Assembly (NCBI RefSeq): GCF_004519335.1
Contig: NZ_SOZD01000002.1
Location: 186,001 to 250,000, forward strand
Source of the DNA: Jiella endophytica
GTDB lineage: Bacteria > Pseudomonadota > Alphaproteobacteria > Rhizobiales > Rhizobiaceae
Length of the DNA: 64,000 nt
Direction of reading: 5' to 3'
A program made the translations under genes and the position numbers. The notes below the pieces were generated by a model that was given only the letters and a program-made list of their open reading frames with translations, ran no database searches and was not told the DNA's origin. The first letter of the stretch is position 1, and each line of letters starts with the position of its first letter. Below are positions 46,865 through 56,065 of the stretch, piece by piece.

Positions 46865-47965
46865 ATGAACGACATAATCGGGAACGGAACAATCACCGGT
46901 TCGACTTCGACTGAGGCCGAAGCCTCGATCCGCGGACGGCGCCATCTGGCATCGTTTCGCGAGGGAATCGAGACCCTGCGGCGCAAATTCGTGCGGCGTG
47001 AGCTCAATCTCACCTGGGCGAGTCTCGCCGAGGAACACCGCCATGTGAACTTCGGCGATGCGTTGAGCCCGATCATCGTCACCGCGATCTCGGGCAGGCG
47101 CATCCGCAAGATCCCGTTCGAAACGGCGGAACCGAGGCTTTCGGCGATCGGCACCATCGCCCAGAATTTTGCCGGCGGCACCGTGCAGCTGTGGGGATCC
47201 GGCATCGACCGCTACACGCCTGGTCGCAACGTCGATAAGGCCGGTTACCGGCTTCCGCCGGAGACGCGCTTCGAGATCGCCGCATGCCGGGGCCGGCACA
47301 CCCAAGAGCTCTTTCGCAGCCTCGGCGTCGCCGCGCCGGAGGTATTCGGCGATCCCGGCTGGTTCGTGCGGAAGATCTGGCCGGAACATGCGAGCCAGGA
47401 AAAGCTCTACGACATCGGCGTGGTGCCCCATCTCAGCGAGTGGAACGGCCGGCGCACCGACGCGCTGCTGAAGCCCGGACTGCGACGCTACGAGATCCCC
47501 GAAGACCTCGCCGGGCGGGTCACCATCGTCAATCCCATCGCCGAGCGGTCGTTCGACGGGGTCGGAGAGGTGATCCGCAAGATCGGCCAATGCCGGCGCG
47601 TGCTGTCGAGTTCGCTGCACGGGATCGTCGTCGCCGAGGCGCTGGGCGTTCCCGCCTTTCCCTTCGGCGTGACGCGCCAGCATGGGCCGCAGGAGGTCGA
47701 GGTCACGGCGTCGATCCTCGTCGATCACCGGATGATGGACCTCTATTCCATTCTCGACCGCAAGACCGTGCCGGCCTATTGCTGGCCGCGCCTGCGACCG
47801 CTCGATTGGCACGCCGTCCTCGAATGGGCCGAAAGGCAGCAGTCGGTCTACCATTTCGACGCACGGCCGCTCTTCGACGCGTTTCCCTTCCGAAAGGCCG
47901 TGGCCTACGAGGCCGAGCGCTGGCCGGTTCGGGACGATCTTCTCGTCGACGGCGACTTCCTCTGA
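46865..47965 (+). CDS. Polysaccharide pyruvyl transferase family protein
   Basis: A 366-residue member of the CsaB/ExoV-like family that adds ketal pyruvate to sugars. Landmarks: HVNFGDALSPIIVTAISG, VQLWGSGI, FGDPGWFV, and the C-terminal VLSSSLHGIVVAEALGVPAF. A GTG-initiated longer form from 46820 is possible; ATG 46865 is preferred. No other exopolysaccharide genes are near except the divergent sulfotransferase, so the acceptor is unknown. Confidence 0.88.
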   Translation: MNDIIGNGTITGSTSTEAEASIRGRRHLASFREGIETLRRKFVRRELNLTWASLAEEHRHVNFGDALSPIIVTAISGRRIRKIPFETAEPRLSAIGTIAQNFAGGTVQLWGSGIDRYTPGRNVDKAGYRLPPETRFEIAACRGRHTQELFRSLGVAAPEVFGDPGWFVRKIWPEHASQEKLYDIGVVPHLSEWNGRRTDALLKPGLRRYEIPEDLAGRVTIVNPIAERSFDGVGEVIRKIGQCRRVLSSSLHGIVVAEALGVPAFPFGVTRQHGPQEVEVTASILVDHRMMDLYSILDRKTVPAYCWPRLRPLDWHAVLEWAERQQSVYHFDARPLFDAFPFRKAVAYEAERWPVRDDLLVDGDFL

Positions 47966-48143
47966 ATGATGTCTGCGCCGCGCAGAGCGACGGCAGCTTG
48001 AGCGAGGACCGGCCGGCAATCGGCAGCGCCGGCATGATCTGCATCGACGCGATAGAACGCCCGGTGCGCCAAGGTTTGAACCGGTCCAGAGTTTCGGCAT
48101 GATCGCAACAGTCGCAATCCCAGCAGGCCTTGCGGCGAAATTA

Positions 48144-48158
48144 TGACTTTTATCATCA
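48144..48158 (+). promoter_or_regulatory. Candidate RirA (iron-rhodo) box upstream of siderophore receptor
   Basis: TGACTTTTATCATCA fits the TGA-N9-TCA core of the iron-rhodo box bound by RirA in rhizobia. It is 52 bp before the receptor start and overlaps the region where the minus-10 box would be, fitting repression when iron is plentiful. The core is short, so chance occurrence is possible. Confidence 0.5.
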
Positions 48159-48209
48159 GGTATCGCGATGTAGACGGCCGGCGTGTGTTCCGCGTTGCAG
48201 GTCCCCCTG

Positions 48210-50426
48210 ATGTCCCGCCCGATCTCTTCTCTGCCGATTTCCCGCTCTCTCTTCTCCCTCAACAGCCGCCTGGCGCTTACCGGGGCGTTCGTCCTCGCCG
48301 GCTGCCTCGGCCTGCTTTCGTCCAACGCCGCTTTCGCACAGACGGTCGTCAAGCTGGACGAAGTCGTCATCGGCAGCGAAACCGACGGTGACGCGACGCA
48401 CCAGCCCCGCGGCCTCGCCGACCCGGCGCCGGTCGACGGCTATGTCGCCAGCGAGGCGACGGCCGGCGCGAAGGTGGCAACGCCGATCAACGAGATCCCC
48501 CAGTCGGTCTCGGTGATCGGACGCAAGGAGCTCGACGACCGCGGCGTCCAGAAGGTCGACGAGGCGCTGCGCTATACCCCCGGCGTCTACTCGCAGCCCT
48601 TCGGCGCCGACTCGGACACCGACTGGGTCTATATCCGCGGTTTCGACGCGACCCAGGCCGGCATGTTCCTCGACGGCCTGCAGCTCTACCAGTACGCCTT
48701 TGCCGGGATCACGGTTGATCCGTTCCTGCTCGACCGGGTCGAGGTGCTGCGCGGCCCGGCCTCGGTGCTCTATGGCGGATCGAACGCCGGCGGCATCGTC
48801 AACCAGATCTCCAAGCGCGCCGACGGCGCCCATCACGGCTACGTCGAAGCCGGCGTCACGGACGATCCGAACGGCTATGTCGGCTTCGACATCGGCGACA
48901 GCTTCGGCGAGGCAAATCCCTGGAGCTACCGCATCGTCGGCCGCGTGAAGGGCGGCGACACTGAGACCGACTATGCCGACAACTTCCGCGGCGCGGTGGC
49001 GCCGAGCCTCCTCTACGAACCGGATGCCGACACGCGGCTCGAACTCTATGCGACCTACCAGTATGACGACCAGCGCCACATGGGCGGCTTCTGGCCCTAT
49101 GTCGGCACCGTGGAAGAAGCGTCTTACGGTTACATCCCGCGCGACCTCTTCTACAGCGAGCCCGATTCCGACTCGTTCCGTTCCAAGCAGGCGAGCGTCG
49201 GCTGGGATTTCCAGCAGGCCCTCGACGATCAGCTGACCTTCCGCTCCAACACCCGGCTGATCCACGTCGAGCGCAGCGAATACGGGCCCTATCCCTACGA
49301 CTTCGACACCACCGACGACACGCTCTACCGGCTGAACTTCGCCCACGACACCAAGGCGGATCTCTTCGAGAGCGACAACCAGCTGGTCTTCGAGGACCAG
49401 ATCGGCGCGGTGCACCACCAGTTGATCGCCGGCGTCGACTATAAATACTACCGGATCGACCAGTGGCAGGCGACCGGCCCGGCCGACGAGCTGGATCCCA
49501 TCGATCCGGTCTATGACGACAATCTCGGCGCGCTCTACGATCCCTATGTCGACGAGATCATCGACATGAACCAGCTCGGCTTCTACGCCCAGGAGCAGGC
49601 GAAGTTCGGCGACGGCTGGATCCTCACCCTGAACGGGCGCTACGACAATGTCTGGATCGACCGCGACGACCAGACTGCCGCCGACAACGACTATGACCGC
49701 GAGGACGGCGCCGCCAGCGGCCGGGCCGCCATCGCCTATGAATTCGCCAATGGGCTGACCTCCTATGTCAGCGTCTCGCGGTTCTTCCAGCCGCAGATCG
49801 GCACAGACACCGCCGGCGATCCTGTCGGCCCGCAGACCGGCGAGCAGTATGAGGCGGGCGTGAAATATTCGCCGACCTTCCTCGATGCGAGCTTCACCGC
49901 ATCGGTGTTCGACCTCACCCGCCGCAACACCCTGCAGAACCGCACGGTCAACGGCATGTACGTCACCGAGGCGCTCGGCGAGGTCCGCTCACGTGGTGTC
50001 GAGCTCGAGGCCAACGTCAATCTCGACGAGGCCTGGAACGTCACCGGCGCCTTCACCGCCTACGACCTCGAGATCACCGAGGACGCCGATACCAGCATCG
50101 TCGGCAAGCGCCCATGGCTGATCCCCGAGGTGCTCGCTTCGGCCTGGGTGAACTACACCGTGCCGAGCGGCGCATTGAAGGGCGTGACGGCCGGCGCCGG
50201 CATCCGCTATCAGGGCGACAGCTACGCCGACAACGAAAACACCCTGAAAGTGCCGGACGCGACGGTCTTCGATGCCAAGCTCGGCTACGAACAGGACGAC
50301 TGGGGCATTTCGCTCAACGTGAACAACGTCTTCGACAAGAAATACGTCGCCGGCTGCCAGAGCGCTTCGAGCTGCGGCTATGGCGAGGGGCGCACCGCAC
50401 TGCTGAAGACCCATTTCAGCTTCTGA
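48210..50426 (+). CDS. TonB-dependent siderophore receptor (FhuA-like)
   Basis: A 738-residue outer-membrane receptor. A long signal peptide (to about residue 48, LLSSNAAFAQ) is followed by the plug domain (PQSVSVIGRKELDDRGVQKV; RVEVLRGPASVLYGGSNAGG) and a 22-strand barrel ending LLKTHFSF with terminal Phe. It opens an operon with ATPase, binding protein and fused permease in the order A-C-D-B of E. coli fhu, so a hydroxamate siderophore such as ferrichrome is the likely ligand. GTG 48183 is an alternative start. The stop overlaps the next ATG by one base. Confidence 0.92.
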   Translation: MSRPISSLPISRSLFSLNSRLALTGAFVLAGCLGLLSSNAAFAQTVVKLDEVVIGSETDGDATHQPRGLADPAPVDGYVASEATAGAKVATPINEIPQSVSVIGRKELDDRGVQKVDEALRYTPGVYSQPFGADSDTDWVYIRGFDATQAGMFLDGLQLYQYAFAGITVDPFLLDRVEVLRGPASVLYGGSNAGGIVNQISKRADGAHHGYVEAGVTDDPNGYVGFDIGDSFGEANPWSYRIVGRVKGGDTETDYADNFRGAVAPSLLYEPDADTRLELYATYQYDDQRHMGGFWPYVGTVEEASYGYIPRDLFYSEPDSDSFRSKQASVGWDFQQALDDQLTFRSNTRLIHVERSEYGPYPYDFDTTDDTLYRLNFAHDTKADLFESDNQLVFEDQIGAVHHQLIAGVDYKYYRIDQWQATGPADELDPIDPVYDDNLGALYDPYVDEIIDMNQLGFYAQEQAKFGDGWILTLNGRYDNVWIDRDDQTAADNDYDREDGAASGRAAIAYEFANGLTSYVSVSRFFQPQIGTDTAGDPVGPQTGEQYEAGVKYSPTFLDASFTASVFDLTRRNTLQNRTVNGMYVTEALGEVRSRGVELEANVNLDEAWNVTGAFTAYDLEITEDADTSIVGKRPWLIPEVLASAWVNYTVPSGALKGVTAGAGIRYQGDSYADNENTLKVPDATVFDAKLGYEQDDWGISLNVNNVFDKKYVAGCQSASSCGYGEGRTALLKTHFSF

Positions 50427-51244
50427 TGACGCCGACAGAGACAGACGAGACTGCGGGCGGCGCCACCATGGCGCCGCTCTTTCGCTTGCAAGGGATCGGT
50501 TTCGCGGTCGGTGGACGCCCGATCCTGCAGGGGCTCGACCTGACGCTTGGCGTCGGCTGCGTCACCGGGCTGATCGGCCCGAACGGCTCCGGCAAGTCGA
50601 CCCTTGTCCGGCTGCTCGCCCGCCAGGCAGCGCCGCATCAGGGAGCGATCAGCTTTGGCGGCCGACCGATCGCCAGGTATGGCGACCGCGATTTTGCCAG
50701 GCGCCTCGCCTATCTGCCGCAGACGACGCCGGCGACCGACGGCATGACCGCCCGCGAGCTCGTCGCCCTCGGCCGCTACCCGCATCACGGCGCGCTCGGC
50801 CGGCTCGGCGACCGGGACGAGGCGGCGATCGCCGAGGCGATGGCCCGCACCGACACGATGACCTTCGCCGAAAGGTCGGTCGACGACCTGTCCGGCGGCG
50901 AGCGCCAGCGGGTCTGGCTCGCCATGATGATCGCGCAAGGGGCCGCCTGCCTCGTCCTCGACGAGCCGACCTCGGCCCTCGACGTCGCCCATCAGGCCGA
51001 GATGCTCGACCTGTTGCGCAGGCTTTGCGACGACCACGGCCATTCCGTCGTCGTCGTCCTTCACGACATCAACATGGCGGCGCGGATCTGCGACCGGCTG
51101 ATCGCCCTGAAAGGCGGGGCGATCGTCGCGGATGGCGCCCCAGAGGCGATCATGCGGCCCGACCGGCTCGAGGCGATCTATTCCGTGCGCATGGGTGTCT
51201 TCTCGCCGCCCGGCACCGCGACGCCGATCGGCTACATCGCGTGA
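50426..51244 (+). CDS. fhuC: Fe-siderophore ABC transporter ATPase (FhuC-like)
   Basis: A 272-residue cytoplasmic ATPase of the FecE/FhuC group. Walker A GPNGSGKST at 51-59, Q-loop YLPQTTPATDG, signature LSGGERQRVWLAM, Walker B LVLDEPTSALD, and H-loop VLHDINMAARI. Drives ferric-siderophore import through the fused permease two genes on. ATG 50426 overlaps the receptor stop; an internal ATG (residue 15) just before the conserved core is another possible start. Its stop overlaps the next start by four bases. Confidence 0.93.
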   Translation: MTPTETDETAGGATMAPLFRLQGIGFAVGGRPILQGLDLTLGVGCVTGLIGPNGSGKSTLVRLLARQAAPHQGAISFGGRPIARYGDRDFARRLAYLPQTTPATDGMTARELVALGRYPHHGALGRLGDRDEAAIAEAMARTDTMTFAERSVDDLSGGERQRVWLAMMIAQGAACLVLDEPTSALDVAHQAEMLDLLRRLCDDHGHSVVVVLHDINMAARICDRLIALKGGAIVADGAPEAIMRPDRLEAIYSVRMGVFSPPGTATPIGYIA

Positions 51245-52134
51245 CGGGCTTTCCCCTCTCCCGGCGCCGGTTGCTGCAGGCGCTCGCCGCCGCCTCGCTC
51301 GCTCCGGCCGCGGCGCGAGCCGCGGCAAAGCGCAGATTTGCCGTCGTCGACTGGGCGCTCCTTGAAACCGCCATCGCCCTCGGCCTCGTTCCGCTGGCAG
51401 CGCCGGAGTTGATCCTGTTCCGCCGTCTTGCCGTCGAGCCGGAAATTCCTGCCGGCGTCGCCGATCTCGGCCTGCGCGGAGCCCTGAGTTTCGAGAGGCT
51501 GGCGCTGCTCAGGCCTGATATTGTCTATGGTAGCAACTACAGCGCCTGGGCAGCGCCGCAGATCGAGCCGATCGCCCCGCTGAAGACATTCGAGCTTTTC
51601 GTTCCGGGCGAGCCGCCTCTTGAGAAGATCGAAGCAATGACGTTCGCCCTCGCCAGCGACTTCGACATCCCAGACAAGGGTAAGGCAGTCATCGACAGTG
51701 CGCGAGCGACCATCGCAGACCTTCGTCAGAGCCTTCGGACCGATGGAGGCCGCAAGGTCCTGCTCGTCGATGTCGGCGATGCCAACCACGTCCGCGTCTA
51801 TGGCGGCGACTCGCTATTCGGCGAGACGCTCGTGCGGCTCGGCCTGACCAATGCCTGGCAGGGTGGTACGCGCTACAGCGCCACGGCGCCGGTCGGCATG
51901 GAGACGCTCGCCGCCTATCCCGACGCCTTCCTCATCGTCGTCGACCCGGTGCCGCCAGCTGCTGCGGCCACGATCCGCACCGGCGCCCTGTGGCAGGCGC
52001 TGCCTTCGGTCGCCGCGGGGCGTTTTGCGGTGATCGAGCCCTGCGACGCCTTCGGCGCCCTGCCGGCGTCGCTGCGCCTCGCCCGCCTCGTCACGGCCGC
52101 CGTCACCCACCGCCCAGCCCCGCGACCGGCATGA
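51241..52134 (+). CDS. fhuD: Fe-siderophore substrate-binding protein (FhuD-like)
   Basis: A 297-residue periplasmic binding protein of the FhuD/BtuF type with two lobes joined by a long helix. A twin-arginine-like signal (SRRRLLQALAAASLAPAAARA) leads to the core (RFAVVDWALLETAIALGLVP; LRPDIVYGSNYSAW). Start GTG 51241 overlaps the ATPase stop (GTGA), and its own stop overlaps the permease ATG, so the operon is tightly coupled. Confidence 0.92.
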   Translation: MTGFPLSRRRLLQALAAASLAPAAARAAAKRRFAVVDWALLETAIALGLVPLAAPELILFRRLAVEPEIPAGVADLGLRGALSFERLALLRPDIVYGSNYSAWAAPQIEPIAPLKTFELFVPGEPPLEKIEAMTFALASDFDIPDKGKAVIDSARATIADLRQSLRTDGGRKVLLVDVGDANHVRVYGGDSLFGETLVRLGLTNAWQGGTRYSATAPVGMETLAAYPDAFLIVVDPVPPAAAATIRTGALWQALPSVAAGRFAVIEPCDAFGALPASLRLARLVTAAVTHRPAPRPA

Positions 52135-54098
52135 CGGCAGTTCGGAGCGATCAGACCCGGCGGCCGCACCGGGCGGCGATTGCCGGCTGGGTACTGCTCT
52201 TCGTCGCAGCGCTCGCCGTCTTCGGCCTTGCCGCCCGCGCCTCGACACAAGGTCTCGCGCCGGGATTTGCCGAAATCTTCCTGGCCTTCGGCCTGTTGCC
52301 GCGGGGCGTCTTCGCGCTTCTCGGCGGCGCCGCCCTCGGCCTTGCCGGCGCGCTGCTGCAGCGCTCCCTGCGCAATCCCGCCGCCGATCCCTCGACCCTC
52401 GGCGTCAGCGCCGGCGCGCAGCTCGCGCTTGGCGCCGCGACGCTGTTCGCGCCCGTTCTGGTCGCCGAAGCCGCGAGCCTCGTCGCCTTCGTCGGCGGGG
52501 CGGGCGCGCTGATTATCGTGCTCATCCTCGCCCGCGCCCGCGACTGGGACCCGGTGACGATGATCCTCTGCGGTCTCGTCGTCTCGCTGGTCTGCGGCGC
52601 GCTTTCGGCGACGCTGATCCTTGCCGGCGGCGACTACATGATGTCGCTCTATCTCTGGGGCGGCGGCGCGCTCGCCCAGAGTGGCTGGCGCAACGACCTC
52701 GCTCTCGCCGGTCTTGTCGCCTTTGCAGGTCTCGCCGCCTCACTCCTCCGCCGGCCGCTCGGCCTCATCGGCCTTTCCGACGAGACGGCGCGCGGCCTCG
52801 GCGTCTCGACCGCAACGATCCGGCTCGCTGCGGTGGTCCTCGCGACGGTGCTCGCCACCACCGTCACCGCCTTCGTCGGCATCATCGGCTTCGTCGGGCT
52901 GATGGCCGCCAATCTCGCAAGGCTCTCCGGCGCCCGCACCGCCGGCGCGCAGCTCGTCGCCGCCCCCCTTGTTGGCGCCGTATTGCTGTTTGCCACCGAA
53001 GCCGTCGTCCTGGCGCTGGAGGCAGGTTTCGGCACCAGCATCGCGACCGGCGCGGTGACGGCACTGGTCGGCGCGCCGCTGCTCCTCTGGCTGCTGCCGC
53101 GCCTGCCGAAACGGGCGGTCTCGCCGATGGCAGTGCATTTCCGGCGGCTGGCGCAGCCGCAGGCATTGCTGGCCGGCCTCGCCTCACTGACACTGCTCGC
53201 CAGCCTCGCCTCGCTGCTGCTGGCGCCTGACGGCATCGGGTTCCTGCCGGATCTGAGATCGATCGAGGCGGTGCTGCCGCTTCGCTGGCCGCGGCTTCTC
53301 GCCGGCGTCTCGGCCGGTGCGATGCTCGCCGTCGCAGGCGTCATCCTGCAGCGCTTCACCGCCAATCCGATCGCCAGCCCGGAGGTCCTCGGCATCAGCT
53401 CCGGCGCCGGCCTAGGCCTGGCGCTGCTGCTCGTCGCCGTTCCCTTTGCCGGCCTCGGCGCAATGCTTCTCGCCACCGCTCTCGGCGCGCTTCTGGCACT
53501 CGCCGCGATCCTCGTCTTCGCCAGGGCCGCCGGGCTCGGGCCGGAGCGCCTGCTGCTCGGTGGCATCGCCGTCGCATCGCTTGCCGGCGCCGGCGTCACG
53601 CTGGTGATGGCCCGCGGCGGGCCGGAAGCATCGAGGCTGCTCGACTGGATGAGCGGTTCGACGCTGCGCGTCACGCCGCAACTGGCGCTCGGCGAGGCCG
53701 CCGCTGCCATCCTGCTGGCGCCACTGGCGCTTCTTGCCCATCGCTGGCTGTCGGTTCTCTCGCTCGGCCAGGTCACCGCCCGCGGCCTCGGCCTCTCGTC
53801 GGCACGGGCCGGCACGTTGCTCGTCACCCTTGCGGCGGTGCTGACGGCGGCCGCGACGCTGGCAGTCGGGCCGCTCTCCTTCGTCGGCCTGATGGCGCCG
53901 CATCTCGCCTGCAGCATCGGCTTTGCCCGACCGCGCGAGCAGGTCGTCGGGGCAGCGCTCCTCGGGGCGCTGCTGATGGCACTGACCGACACGGCGGCGC
54001 GCAGCCTCGCCTTCCCCTACCAATTGCCGACCGGGCTTTTCGCTGCCCTCCTCGGCGGCCCCTATCTCGTCGCCATGGTCATCCGGAAACCGCGCTGA
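52131..54098 (+). CDS. fhuB: Fused Fe-siderophore ABC permease (FhuB-like)
   Basis: A 655-residue inner-membrane permease made of two BtuC-type halves joined in one chain, as in E. coli FhuB. Each half has the family segments: LLGGAALGLAGALLQRSLRN and FVGIIGFVGLMAANLAR in the first, AGAMLAVAGVILQRFTANPI and LSFVGLMAPHLACSIGF in the second. About 20 helices. The last 20 bases overlap the 3' end of the opposite-strand ABC exporter gene. Confidence 0.94.
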   Translation: MTAVRSDQTRRPHRAAIAGWVLLFVAALAVFGLAARASTQGLAPGFAEIFLAFGLLPRGVFALLGGAALGLAGALLQRSLRNPAADPSTLGVSAGAQLALGAATLFAPVLVAEAASLVAFVGGAGALIIVLILARARDWDPVTMILCGLVVSLVCGALSATLILAGGDYMMSLYLWGGGALAQSGWRNDLALAGLVAFAGLAASLLRRPLGLIGLSDETARGLGVSTATIRLAAVVLATVLATTVTAFVGIIGFVGLMAANLARLSGARTAGAQLVAAPLVGAVLLFATEAVVLALEAGFGTSIATGAVTALVGAPLLLWLLPRLPKRAVSPMAVHFRRLAQPQALLAGLASLTLLASLASLLLAPDGIGFLPDLRSIEAVLPLRWPRLLAGVSAGAMLAVAGVILQRFTANPIASPEVLGISSGAGLGLALLLVAVPFAGLGAMLLATALGALLALAAILVFARAAGLGPERLLLGGIAVASLAGAGVTLVMARGGPEASRLLDWMSGSTLRVTPQLALGEAAAAILLAPLALLAHRWLSVLSLGQVTARGLGLSSARAGTLLVTLAAVLTAAATLAVGPLSFVGLMAPHLACSIGFARPREQVVGAALLGALLMALTDTAARSLAFPYQLPTGLFAALLGGPYLVAMVIRKPR

Positions 54099-55857
54099 GG
54101 ATCGGCCGCGCGCTATTTGGCCCGCCCTCGCCGATTGGCCGCGACAGGTCCGACTGCGCGGCGACCAGCCGGGCATAGGCGCCGCCCTCGGCCATCAGCG
54201 CGACGTGGGAGCCGGTCTCGACGATCTCGCCGCCGGCGACGAAGCAGATCCTGTCGGCATGGCGGATGGTCGACAGGCGGTGGGCGATGACCAGCGTCGT
54301 GCGGCCCTTGGAAAGCTCGGCGAGCGAAGCCTGGATCGCCTGCTCGGTCTCGGTGTCGAGGGCCGAGGTCGCCTCGTCGAGAATGAGGATCGCCGGATCC
54401 TTCAGGAACATCCGGGCGATCGACAGCCGCTGCTTCTGGCCGCCGGAGAGCTTCACGCCGCGCTCGCCGACGATCGTGTCGAGGCCGTTCGGCAGCGCCG
54501 CGACGGTGGCTTCGAGGGAAGCCCGCCGCATCGCCGCGACGATCTCCTCGTCGCTGGCGTCGAGACGGCCATAGGCGATGTTCTCGCGCACCGTGCCGCC
54601 GAACAGGAAGACGTCTTGCTGGACCACGCCGACATGATTGCGCAGCGAGGCAAGCGTCATGTCGCGGATGTCGATGCCGTCGATGCGGATCGCTCCGCCG
54701 CTGACCTCGTAGAAGCGTGGCAGAAGCGCGCAGATCGTGGTCTTGCCGGCGCCGGAGGGGCCGACGAAGGCGATCGTCTCGCCGGGCTCGGCCCGGAAGC
54801 TGACATCCTTCAGCACCGCCCGGTCGCCGGAATAGCCGAAGCGGACGTGGTCGAACTCGACCGCGCCCTTTACGGTCTCGACTGCGACGGCGCCGGGGCG
54901 ATCCTCGATCTCCGGCTCGGTGTCGAGGAATTCGAGGTAGCGGCGGAAGCCGGCGATGCCCTTCGGATAGGTCTCGATCACCGCGGCGATCTTCTCCACC
55001 GGCCGGAAGAACACCCCGACGAGAAGCAGGAAGCCGACGAAGCCGCCATTCGAAAGGTCGCCGGAAATGACGAACCAGGTGCCGGCGACCATGACGATGA
55101 CCTGGGTCAGCCGCATCGAGAAATAGTTCAGCGACTGCGACCACGACATGATCTTGTAGGCATCGAGCTTGCGCCGCCGGTATTCGGCATTGTTGACCGA
55201 GAACAGCCGGCGCTCGTGATGCTCGTTGCCGAAGGCCTGGACCACCCGGATGCCGCCGACATTCTCCTCGATCCGGGCGTTGAAGTCGCCGATCGATGCA
55301 TAGATCGACCGCCAGGTAGCGGTCATGCGGGCGCCGTAGCGGCTGGTCAGCCAGGCGCCGATCGGCACGACGATGCCGGTGATGACGGCGAGTTCGACAT
55401 GCACGAACAGCATCAGCAAGAAGGCGCCGAAGAAGGTCATCACGGCGATGAAGAGGTCTTCCGGCCCGTGATGGGCGATCTCGCCGATCTCCTCCAGGTC
55501 CTTTGTGATGCGGCCGACCAGATGGCCGGTCTTGATGTTGTCGAAATAGCCGAAGGAGAGCTTCTGCAGGTGGTCGAAAGCCCTGCGCCGCATCTCCGTC
55601 TCGATGTTGATGCCGAGCATGTGGCCCCAATAGGTGACCACCGCCATCAGTCCGGTATTGACGAGGTAGATGAAGAGAAGCCCGGCGGTCGCCGCAACGA
55701 TCAGCGGCCAGTCGCCGCTCGGCAGCAGCGTGTCGATGAACACCTTGACCGCGATCGGAAAGCCGAGTTCCAAGAGCCCGGCCAGGACGGCGCAGCCGAA
55801 ATCGAGGACGAAAAGACCCTTATACGGCCGGTAATAGGCAAAGAAGCGCTTCAGCAT
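54079..55857 (-). CDS. ABC exporter, fused membrane and ATPase domains
   Basis: A 592-residue half-transporter expected to work as a homodimer. Six-helix domain residues 15-310, then ATPase domain: Walker A FVGPSGAGKTT, signature LSGGQKQRLSIARMF, Walker B AILILDEATSALD, H-loop IAHRLSTIRHAD. It resembles MsbA/multidrug-type exporters. It converges on fhuB with a 20-bp overlap of the coding ends, so any joint role with siderophore uptake is speculative. ATG 55857 begins right before MLKRFFAYYRPYKG, typical for the family; an in-frame upstream extension is not needed. Confidence 0.92.
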   Translation of the reverse strand: MLKRFFAYYRPYKGLFVLDFGCAVLAGLLELGFPIAVKVFIDTLLPSGDWPLIVAATAGLLFIYLVNTGLMAVVTYWGHMLGINIETEMRRRAFDHLQKLSFGYFDNIKTGHLVGRITKDLEEIGEIAHHGPEDLFIAVMTFFGAFLLMLFVHVELAVITGIVVPIGAWLTSRYGARMTATWRSIYASIGDFNARIEENVGGIRVVQAFGNEHHERRLFSVNNAEYRRRKLDAYKIMSWSQSLNYFSMRLTQVIVMVAGTWFVISGDLSNGGFVGFLLLVGVFFRPVEKIAAVIETYPKGIAGFRRYLEFLDTEPEIEDRPGAVAVETVKGAVEFDHVRFGYSGDRAVLKDVSFRAEPGETIAFVGPSGAGKTTICALLPRFYEVSGGAIRIDGIDIRDMTLASLRNHVGVVQQDVFLFGGTVRENIAYGRLDASDEEIVAAMRRASLEATVAALPNGLDTIVGERGVKLSGGQKQRLSIARMFLKDPAILILDEATSALDTETEQAIQASLAELSKGRTTLVIAHRLSTIRHADRICFVAGGEIVETGSHVALMAEGGAYARLVAAQSDLSRPIGEGGPNSARPILSAVSG

Positions 55858-56065
55858 GGCATTCCGATGGGAGGTCGGGCAGGCGGGAACGGCTGGCGAC
55901 GGCCCGCAGGAAGCCGTGGCGATAGCGGTTGGGATAGCCGACCCGCGCGGCAAAAGCGAGGTGCAGCCTTATCAACCGTCGTCATCCGGCGGCGGCGGTG
56001 GTAGTGCTCCGCTCAGGATCCGGGTGGCCGTGCTGCCGCCGCCCCTTCATGCCGGGATTTCGCCC

